This document shows positions 55,824 to 64,000 of a DNA stretch of 64,000 bases, piece after piece (positions within the stretch are counted from its first letter, which is position 1; each line of letters starts with the position of its first letter). The stretch is from positions 3,242,001-3,306,000 of the forward strand of contig OX439038.1 of the NCBI GenBank assembly GCA_949317995.1, given 5' to 3'. Both the position numbers and the translations under genes were made by a program. This DNA comes from Acholoe squamosa. Taxonomy: Eukaryota > Annelida > Polychaeta > Phyllodocida > Polynoidae. The notes beneath the pieces are model-generated. The model saw only the letters and a list, made by a program, of their open reading frames with translations, searched no databases and was not told the DNA's origin.

Positions 55824-56090
55824 CAGGAGGCCATTTCTTAACACACTATGACTGCTGTCCTTTAAATCGTAGTGAGAACCTAACAGTTTGGCCTTAATAG
55901 TACCATACACTATTAGTCCCTAATGTCAGCACCAGTACGACTGCCCTACTAAACCTAATGTAATTACTGCATAGCTGCTTATCGTAGTGAGCAGTCTTAG
56001 GGCAGTTTCTACGATAGCCTGGCTCATTCATTGCATTTTAAAATTGTAGTGGCTATGTGTAGTCGTAGTACATTGAGAAATGGCCTCCTG
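55824..56090. mobile_element. MITE, GGAGGCCATTTCT family, full-length copy
   Basis: 267 bp from CAGGAGGCCATTTCTTAA to GAGAAATGGCCTCCTG, with the same interior as 2120 and 31489. Confidence 0.85.
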
Positions 56091-56660
56091 AGGTACACCG
56101 ATTAGTAGCGAAGCAATTAGGAAACTATATCCTTAGGAGGTCCACCTCACCAATCTCCTGTTGTGGCACTAATTGGGTGTAACACCTCGGTTCTTGCATG
56201 CTATAGATATAAAGGCACCACATTAGCAAGAATCAAACAAGTGTTTCCCAACGTATATGGTGAAGCAATTAGGGAACTTCATATCCCCATAGCTTAAAAC
56301 ATGAAAAGCAGATACCATCACCAAAAGCCTCTGCCAGGACTAATTGGCTGGTAACATGTAAGCTTCTGAATGTTTTGTCATGTTGCCACATGGGAGACTT
56401 CGTCATAGTTAGCGACCATATACCTCTGTGCACCTAATTATCTTCTCCCCACCCCTTGCCATGCAGAAACCCATAGAGAAGCATACAAGGGTTGTAATTC
56501 TTGCACCTTCTGTTGCGTTACGAATATGACAAGGGTATTTTCCTTATTATTCATTTTACATGGTCATACTTCCGCTTCAAATTTGATGATCTTAGTGAAT
56601 AAGTGCTTTAATATAAATTGAAGCTGATCTCATTTAAGATTCCCCCCTCCCCATTGCAAC
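56091..56660. other. No gene; weak local repeat
   Basis: AAGCAATTAGG.AACT.ATATCC occurs twice (about 56113 and 56264), followed by similar text, suggesting an old tandem duplication of about 150 bases. Confidence 0.4.
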
Positions 56661-56668
56661 TACTGTAT

Positions 56669-56823
56669 TCATTCTAATAAGCGCACGTGCTCTAATAAGC
56701 GCTCAACCTTTTGGGACCTCAAATCGTGCAAATGTAGTACAATAACAGAGATTTTGAGGGCAAAAACAATGTTTCTGAGGGCAAAAACAGCGAATTTTAG
56801 GCTTTAGGGGGTGCGATTATTAG
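56669..56823. mobile_element. Small MITE with ATTCTAATAAGCGCAC ends
   Basis: Left ATTCTAATAAGCGCACG and right GGTGCGATTATTAGAAT are imperfectly inverted. CTAATAAGCGCTC repeats just inside the left end. This end type is common in invertebrate genomes. Confidence 0.6.
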
Positions 56824-57900
56824 AATTAATTTTGTATTGATGTTTTGACCATCTAAGAATTAAATTTCACCCATGCGTTGTGGTTGCCCCCTCCATATTA
56901 CAACGCTGTTGAGAGTGCTTATAGATAATGTTCAACCTTAAGTTACAGAAAGTCTAGATTGACATAAAAGTCATAATGGAAGAAGACCATAACTCATTAT
57001 CAGCGTATTAACACCTAGTGAACATAATGAGATGAGATGAGGATAAGATGATGTATAGACAACAATAATAGTTTTCATATAAAGGATTTAATATAATCTT
57101 TCCTAATTTCTTATTTAAAACGTACTATTGTTTCTAGGTATATTTCGACTTTAACATATTCCATCTACAGCAGGCCCCATAGAATGCACTCCTGATAAAT
57201 ATTGGTTTTAAGCAGTCTGGTATACTGATTTTTTTTCCCAGTCTGCAATCTGGTTGGGATATTATGATAGTCTACTAAAACTGGAATTTGTGCCAATCTA
57301 TATGCATAAAAGAGAAAATGCTCATCTCTCATTCTTGCCAGTTCATAGCACCCATCGACCTCTTGTATTTGTTGGGTAGTCATGATTGGATTTTCTTCTA
57401 ATTTGACTTTGTGAACAATTATCAATGCCCAATTATGGGGTCAGATATGTTTTTGTGGCGATTGCCTTGGGAATAAGCACCATGCTGAGTCAAGTAAGCA
57501 ATAGATGCCCTCACCAGGTCACAAACGTCACCTTTGACCTATGTGTACCCTGAGGGGGTTTACATGGTTAGCTACAAATGTTTGTCTATCCTTTCATTTC
57601 TCCTGGTAGCAAACCGATGCTTCCCGATGATAAAGGTTTTGTATATTGCAATTTTTATATTTGACATCTCTCTTTAGAATAAGTCTTTTGGGATGCTCTT
57701 AAGGCACTCCCAATTCAATTCCATTAAAAATTAAAAAAAGACCACAAAAACAGGAGCGTCTTTGTCCTTGGTTATTCCAGCCATTCATTTTATTCGATCA
57801 ATTAGATATTACCACCATAATTCCCAATTGGAAAACAAATGTGAGTCGGACTGTCTCGATAGCTTTTGCTCATTCTATGATAAATTTCCTTTGTTAAGCC
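56824..57900. other. No gene recognised
   Basis: An 86-codon minus-strand frame (57165-57425) includes RLAQIPVLVDYHNIPTR but no domain I know. Otherwise AT-rich. Confidence 0.35.
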
Positions 57901-57904
57901 TTTA

Positions 57905-58030
57905 AAAGTCGCTGATGCATTAATGCATCATGCCCATTGGTCGTCATGATGCATGAATACAGCTCTAATGAATGCAGCATCATGCCGACCCTACAGGAGT
58001 AATATGCTCTCGGGGTTTCAACATGATGCT
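57905..58030. repeat. Partial palindromic repeat, GATGATGCACC family
   Basis: Shares GCATTAATGCATCATGCC, TTGGTCGTCATGATGCA and GCATCATGCCGACCCTA with the 961 element, but the GCTGGCGAG hairpins are lost. Confidence 0.6.
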
Positions 58031-58366
58031 TCAATCGGTGAATTAGAGTTTATAAAGCATGAAGACACAGTCTATAATAATGTGAGCAAGGTTCATCAAT
58101 TTGCAAAAAATACCCTTGTTTGAGTACAAAAGAACTACACATAGAAACTTCTTGTAAAAAGCTTGAAGCAAGACGAGATCTACTTATTCATGCTTTTAAA
58201 TGGATACATTTGCCTTTTATTGTGGAACAAAGAAACATTAATACAAGATGCAACTTATCATAGTATCAAAAAGGGGGAGGGGGTGGGAGGGAAAAAACAA
58301 ATCATTCCCTAGACAAAAGTAGCACTGGTGCTTTGATGGGTGCACATGTTGCTATAACTTACGTAG

Positions 58367-58844
58367 CTCAGCACTCTGGACACAAAAATGAAGGGAGCAT
58401 CGCCCATTATAGTTCTGCAAACCATGCACAGCAGAAGAGTAAGGAGCTATATTATTTCTGGCACCGCACATGGAGAGGGGTTAAAATGAAAATAACAATG
58501 CCTTACCTCAGCCGCCGGGCAGTGGGGATCATCTTCAGGTCACTGGCATCAAACGTAAATCCACAGAAAATGATCCAAGCTTTGCCAATACAAAGTCCAG
58601 CACCTCAGTACCCATGATTGATAACACACCCTCCAAGAAGAAGAAGAAGAAGAAGAAGAAGAAGAAGAAGAAGAAGAAGAAGAAGAAGAAGAAGAAGAAG
58701 AAGAAGAAGAAGAAGAAGAAGAAGAAGAAGAAGAAGAAGAAGAAGAAGAAGAAGAAGAAGAAGAAGAAGAAGAAGAAGAAGAAGAAGAAGAAGAAGAAGA
58801 AGAAGAAGAAGAAGAAGAAGAAGAAGAAGAAGAAGAAGAAGAAG

Positions 58845-58875
<31 letters not shown>

Positions 58876-59098
58876 TGATCCACAAATAGTCCCTTACAAC
58901 ACGGCCTCTTCTACGTCGGTACATCTGGACAATATTCTAAGGCTGGCTTCCTCAGTCCAAGGGATGTTTGCACACACCTCCATTACAGGGAATATCAATC
59001 TGACAATAAACTATGATGTATCCTCTTCTCAGAGTGCTTCACTCAACATGTCACCCATTATTCCACAAATTAAAGATGATGAAGCTCCTCCTTGTTGA
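58367..59098 (+). pseudogene. 3' end of a Crypton-like tyrosine recombinase gene
   Basis: An exon at 58367-58438 follows TTACGTAG and encodes QHSGHKNEGSIAHYSSANHA plus QQK, ending at donor A|GTAAGG. It matches the tail pattern of Crypton-type tyrosine recombinases (GHK/R, nucleophile Tyr at 58408-58410, then QQ). The next part opens after TTACCTCAG at 58512: GIKRKSTENDPSFANTKSST and IDNTPSKKK, running into the (AAG)80 tract. After the tract another frame reads VDPQIVPYNTASS and MFAHTSITGNINLTINYD to a stop at 59096-59098. This glycine/asparagine strand tail is what I recall for the family. The frame changes across the AAG tract and the phase to the upstream exon is unclear, so it is probably broken. 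Upstream exons were not found. Confidence 0.45.
58635..58874 (+). repeat. (AAG)80 microsatellite
   Basis: 240 uninterrupted bases of AAG. All single-residue open frames on either strand here (Lys, Arg, Glu, Phe, Leu, Ser) are its translations and not genes. The tract sits inside a probable coding exon. Its true length may differ from the assembled one. Confidence 0.97.
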
Positions 59099-59149
59099 AT
59101 TTGCCACCCACCATATTTGGCGGAAAAGTTTCAAGTGTCCTGGATGTTC

Positions 59150-59161
59150 AATAAAAATAAA
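59150..59161 (+). terminator. Polyadenylation signals of the Crypton-like gene
   Basis: Two adjacent AATAAA hexamers lie 52-63 bases after the stop codon and are followed by a T/G-rich stretch. This very short 3' UTR supports a real plus-strand 3' end here. Confidence 0.55.
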
Positions 59162-59199
59162 AATGTTGAAGTCCTTGTTGAAAAAACGTTGTCTTTTCA

Positions 59200-59690
59200 C
59201 CCTTATTGTATAGACATTTAATGAAAAGAAGTCTTGGTGGTAATTAAAGGTAGTAATAACCTTGACATTTATACAAAATTGAATTTTGAAATTGATACGA
59301 AAATCTTTGGCGCTGCTTGGGTAATTTCAGGGTGCAAAAAGGCATGTACGGGGGTGACAAGAAATAGTCCATGGCTTCCTGGCTTGTTTTAATTTTATTT
59401 TTTACATTTAACTGACTACTACAGCAATGTCATTTGAATACATTTAATTACAGATTAATTCTAAAGCTATTAGATATCTCAGATATGAAGTATTTCAAAA
59501 ATTAAAAACAATAATATGGAGAAGATGCAAAACAACGGTTGACCGTGTGGCTAGCCCTCGGCTTAGGAATCTATAACGAGGTCAGGAGGTCCAGCAAGTT
59601 GTCATGGCAGATGGAAACAAATCGAGACGACATTACAGTAAATGTGGTTGTGTTACTCTATTTAATAGCAAATTAACCTCGTAGGGGCAT
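59200..59690. other. No gene recognised
   Basis: AT-rich sequence with no repeats that I can define. Confidence 0.4.
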
Positions 59691-59694
59691 AGCA

Positions 59695-59840
59695 CAAATG
59701 CAAATGACAATTTGCATGTGATAATCTAGCATCACATTCCCCTCAGAAAGTCCGCCTATGAGGCGTCGTTCAATACGGCAGACTTACTTCTGTGAATACG
59801 ATGCTAAATTATCACATGCTCATTGACATTAATTTTGCTT
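59695..59840. repeat. Palindromic MITE-like repeat
   Basis: Left GCATGTGATAATCTAGCATC and right GATGCTAAATTATCACATGC are inverted, and the match continues outward through TTTGC/GCAAA-type ends. About 145 bp. Confidence 0.7.
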
Positions 59841-59849
59841 ATATATCTA

Positions 59850-60280
59850 ACACCACTCAGGCCATACATGGCGGCTAGATGTGGAATGTGGGAGCTGCTC
59901 GAGTCTGCTTATTATAGCTCACCGAGCGAAGTTATTCCTTGAAGAAGACTGATAGAAGAGAAGTGTTTTGGTGCATGTGGCTTCCCAGATAATTGATGAG
60001 TGCCTACATAAGGTGATCATTAGGTCACTGAGAGATTTGCGGCTGATGGGTGCAGACAATAGTAAGCTATATCTCACACCACTCAGGATGTTCTTAGTAG
60101 CTGAAACATGGAAGGTGGAAGTCTGCGTATTATAGCTTATCAGGCAGACACATATCCCCCAGTGATAACTTTTCTGTGCTAAAAATAAGCCAGCAACTAC
60201 AAAAACATTTTCAGGAAAAGAATATGTGTCTGAATGTATACAGTTGAATCCTGACAGAACAGGCAAAATAAGCAACAGCT
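59850..60280. repeat. Local tandem duplication, about 210-bp unit
   Basis: ACACCACTCAGG, ATGTGGAA/AGGTGGAA, GTCTGC.TATTATAGCT and CAC/CAG blocks recur in the same order at about 59850 and 60075. Confidence 0.6.
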
Positions 60281-60739
60281 GTTCCTACCTTATGAAATCT
60301 CTCACATAGGCTGAGGATATCTAGCTTATAAATATATTACAAATTGATAGGGGGGGTGGTCGAGAACAGGGGAACATGGCAGTCTGTCAATAGTTGCACC
60401 CGGTCCTGTCCCTAACTCGTGACACATTGAATGGACAAAGAAGAGTCATTGTGTAATCTGTAAAGGGACACACACTTTCTATCACAGGATGACATTAAAT
60501 TGGGAACTCTATAATCAAGTGGTTGGTACAGAGGATCGGTTACTTGAGTCAGATATACATACATGCTTTCTCCTCATTTCAACTGTCAAGTTCATTGAAT
60601 CTCATTTGGCAACTTGTGCACTGAGCGTGTGAGTAATGGATACTTATTGCTATTTTGACAGCTGAGGTCATAATGATTGTGAGAAATCTATACCACACAA
60701 TTGCTCAGAAGAATGTCTCAGTGGCTGTACACATGTGCA

Positions 60740-61110
60740 CCAGGGCCCTGTTTCTATACTTTTCAAAAATGAATGGCACCATCCATGCCCACTAATGCAA
60801 AGCTAAAAGTGCAGATGGAGCAAAAACTGCTTTCTGTTTCTTAACTTGAGTTCTACTCTCCTGCTCTATTGACGAGAGCTGGCTAGGACAACTTAAGAAA
60901 CACTAATGCAATGGTGCCATCCACCTCTAGTGCACCTCTCACTGGTATATCCTTAGGGCCTTCCACCTATTTATTTGTGCCTTATATCTTATGTGTAATC
61001 AATTGAATTACATGGATCCTGTTTCTATAGTAGGCTGTGGATGGCACCATTTGCATTAGTGTTTCTTAAGTTGCTCTCTCCAAAATAGATTAGTTTGAGT
61101 TCTATTTGAG
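60740..61110. repeat. Inverted modules around ATGGTGCCAT
   Basis: GGCACCATCCATGCCCACTA with ATGCAAAG (about 60776), ACTAATGCAATGGTGCCATC (about 60902) and GGCACCATTTGCATTAGTGT (about 61034), together with CTTAACTTGAG and TTCTTAAGTTG. It is compatible with one or two decayed hairpin elements. Confidence 0.5.
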
Positions 61111-64000
61111 CTCATTTTAGCCAACTGCCTAAACCCAAATAAATAAAGCAAGAAGTGGCACTGTTTCTAAACCTAAGAATGTAGCTCAAACTGAGTCCCA
61201 TCTGCTCCATTGATGAAGGCAAAATTGTTGCTTTTCAAACAATTTTTCCGCCAACCCTTATAGGTGGTCGGCACAACTTTAAATAAGTGAAATACACATG
61301 AAAACTTGGATGATTCATTTGACACAGAGCGGATAGGAAAGAAGAGATATAACCTTACAATAATAATAAAGGTCATTACCACTTGATACATTCTAAAGTT
61401 GTTTTTCTTCTTGAATATATTTTCTGCCTGATAATTTCATTCCAGCCTTGCCATGTAAAACAAAAACAATAATAGATAATGGAATTCAATATTAGATACA
61501 GCCACAGTAATTTAGTGCCTTGTCTAAATTAATTCATGAATCGTTTGCTCTATTCAGGCAACCACTGGAGCCACAGAATGACATAAAATCACTTGAACAT
61601 GGGCTGTCCATATAAAAAATATTCATATCCATTTTAGATCTATATTTAGAGTAATCTTGATGGGAAGTGAAAGACATGGAAACGTCAATTGTAAGGAAGC
61701 TTTAACAAAGAAGGGGTTGTGACAACTTTGCTGATGCCCAGAGGTTAAAGTGGTGTGAGCAGTCATATATAATAACTGTCATCTCTGCATGATTGTTTAA
61801 TCGTGCAAAGATACGTATGCTACTTTCTAGGTAAACTGTGGCATAGTGTATAGGTACTTTTAGATGATATTTGATGAGGTACAGCAATTCAAGCCAAAAC
61901 ACAATGCCATCTTTCTGGTTTCTCAACTCTTTGGTCATTCCATTCCCAGCACAAAACCTCCCATGTTTCTACAATAATTATAATATGATACTCTAAAGTA
62001 GAAACGGAAAAGTTGTCTGGCCCTTTTGAAGAGGGAGTCACAGGACTGTGTTGTAACTAATTAGCACATGACACCTTCCCTTCCTAACCAGCAGAAGCAA
62101 TCTTACACCTCGGGTGTTACACCTGAACACACCCCTAAATAATAGTCTGTCTCACTATCTTGGCAATCAGAGACTTCATGGTGTCCAATAAATAAGCAAT
62201 ATTTGGACCATAAATTCGTGCCCTTTTCAGATTTGTAAGAAATTAAAGCCCCAAAAAAAAACTCTTTTTATGGTTTAAATCCCCACCAGTTAAATATCAA
62301 AGAGGAAATAAACATAAGCTACCTATCTAATGGTACTAACAAAATGAAGTTTACACTGGCCAAAACTAAGTAAAAAGTCATGTCTACAACAGTGTCAATC
62401 ATATTATCTATTTTCTTTAAACTTATAGAATTGGTGAAAATGAGTATGAAGTTAAATAAATATAGAAAGCAGTGTGTTATCTTGTCAATTCAGTGCAATA
62501 GTCACGAGAAAAGTCCATGATCTAGCTAGACAAAGAGTATGACATGTTTGAAGAGAATCAGCAGTATGGACAAAAGAAAGCAGCCTTTAAGAGGTTATCC
62601 GCCTATTCATAGCTCTCTGAGGTATGTCAAACAGGAAAAAGCCCTAAGGAACGAGCGGCTGATGATAAGCATCTCACGCAAAATTGCCATTTGTAGTGCG
62701 CAAGCAGCCCATAACTAATTATCCTTTATCCATCCCTGACTCCGACCTTCCACTGGTTCACTTGTTGGTACATCTTGAGCAGCACCAGCACCAGGGTCCA
62801 GTTTTATAGTCAAGTTTTACTGCTATAAAATCGACATCACCTGTGCTCATTTAGTCATAAATGGCTTAAGCTTAGGTCTGAAGTGATCAAAAATAGTTCT
62901 CCCAAATAAGGATTCGTCAGTATTGAATCAAATAGATACTTGATCAAGGTGAGGAATATGTACATTGTACATTGTTATACACATAGGAAAACTGTCAACT
63001 GAAATAAAATGTGGTGACTCTTATATCTGAATAGTCTGTAAATTTTAACTATGGTAGACTGACTAACATCTAAATACTTATTGGCATTACCCACAATTTG
63101 ACTTAATTAAGAAATAATTCTGAATACATTCTACTCTATCAGTGCTCATCACTAAGGTTTCATGTAAAGCATGAACATCTAAAATATTCTCACCGGAAAC
63201 TGAAATGGCTCCAATAAACCTCATCCAATGATTTCAAAAACTTATTTGTCCAAGATGTTGTCATCATTTCCCTAAAGGGCCATCAGCAGTCCTAGGTCAC
63301 CCAGAAAGAGACATCTGATCCCCTATTCTGTTAACCTTCTGGGAATAGCTTATGCATCTGACTTTCTTCTGCTTTCAGCTACTGAGGCCTTCAGTGGGGT
63401 AAGTCTTAAAGGTACTATTAAGGTTCTGTGACCTACAGAAGGATATTCGGTTTGGTAACTGGAAACAGATTTTTATCCAGTAGCTGATTGCCCTCAGTTC
63501 AGTCTCTATGGGCTTTCACATAGAAGCAAATTGGGCTATTCACTTTTCAAATTTGTCACAGGTTGGAAACTCTTTCTGGTGAATGTGTAAGGATAAGACT
63601 TGTAATTGGCTCAGAAGTTGTTGTCCAAATTCTGGTTAGGCATTTGGTACCTGTATTAACAATATGGATGGTTTAATCAAGATGTGTTCTCCATGCTCAT
63701 TTTAATTTGAGTGTATCATATTTTGAAAATATGTATACAAAAGGGACACAACAGTCCATGATCCCTTTAATGATCTTCTTTTATCTCTTTTCATCATGAA
63801 CATCCACACTGCAGTCAACCTTTGGTCATAAGATAAATTCTCAGTCAAAATCAGTTTTATTCTTTGTCTCATTCACCTTCTGGCATATGAACAGGGAGGT
63901 ATCACCAAAGGCTAAGGAGGTAAAAAAGGTACTTTACGTCCAACTGAGTACAACTAAGCTAACGTCCATTCTCCACCAACCGATATCGCCCCTCTATCTG
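61111..64000. other. No gene recognised
   Basis: AT-rich DNA with short open frames only. At 63379-63398 a 20-base interval lies between a strong acceptor (TTTCTTCTGCTTTCAG) and a consensus donor (GGTAAGT), which could be a microexon or coincidence. No repeat families recognised. Confidence 0.4.

Noticed and set aside
58507-58620. Minus-strand exon reading KAWIIFCGFTFDASDLK ending at AG|GTAAGG, with possible downstream exons and an AATAAA near 58225
   Set aside because: It is antisense to the plus-strand Crypton-like tail, whose motif match, stop and polyadenylation signals are stronger. Kept in mind because the two readings exclude each other and only transcripts can settle it.
58535-58924. 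Poly-Phe, poly-Leu, poly-Lys and poly-Arg open frames
   Set aside because: Translations of the (AAG)80 microsatellite.

Overview
The window reads as nuclear DNA of an animal, most likely a marine or other invertebrate or a basal deuterostome. The grounds are GT-AG introns, a tRNA-derived SINE, LINE remnants, a Crypton-like recombinase tail and dense small inverted-repeat elements. The species cannot be told from the sequence. I found no intact host protein gene. The DNA is AT-rich, repeat-dense and intergenic or intronic in character, with many old local duplications.

The centrepiece is 14469-25290, a 10.8 kb DNA transposon that looks complete. It has 27-bp perfect terminal inverted repeats (TIRs) beginning GGGTCATTCC and sits in a (TA)n target. 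On the minus strand it carries a four-coding-exon transposase gene. The exons join in frame at GT-AG sites to give about 1209 aa, with a DDE-type core in the last exon. The element holds 17 copies of a 17-bp motif, GATCATTAACGTACCCC in one strand sense. Many copies lie once per unit in about 373-bp tandem repeats. Those arrays lie in opposite orientations on the two sides of the catalytic exon, and the right-hand arrays lie inside the gene's introns. A second copy just upstream (8717-13324) is an internally deleted derivative. It keeps 11 motif copies, both arms and the last codons of the transposase, and it carries a further 680-bp insertion. Between the two (13325-14468) lies a diverged relative's left end plus unassigned sequence. 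I saw the motif nowhere else in the window.

Right of the transposon (25335-27629, minus strand) is a decayed LINE-type ORF1: coiled coil, RRM-like part, acidic linker and a NADAR domain. It is interrupted by a MITE with 21-bp TIRs and a 5-bp target duplication. Elsewhere there are seven copies of a GGAGGCCATTTCT MITE family, two 750-bp TIR elements, hairpin-rich palindromic repeats and minisatellites. There are also a LINE reverse transcriptase scrap (35.1 kb), a tRNA-Ala-like SINE in tandem (44.3 and 44.7 kb), an unidentified coding exon (43.8-44.2 kb) and the 3' end of a Crypton-like tyrosine recombinase gene interrupted by an (AAG)80 tract (58.4-59.2 kb).

The background consists of ancient paralogous blocks: 6.6-8.7 with 35.6-38.7 kb, 32-35.1 with 52.2-55.1 kb, 27.7-28.1 with 50.2-50.6 kb, and 28.2-29.3 with 39.8-40.6 kb. 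Some copies have young insertions that the partner lacks. The last 4-5 kb hold nothing I can identify.
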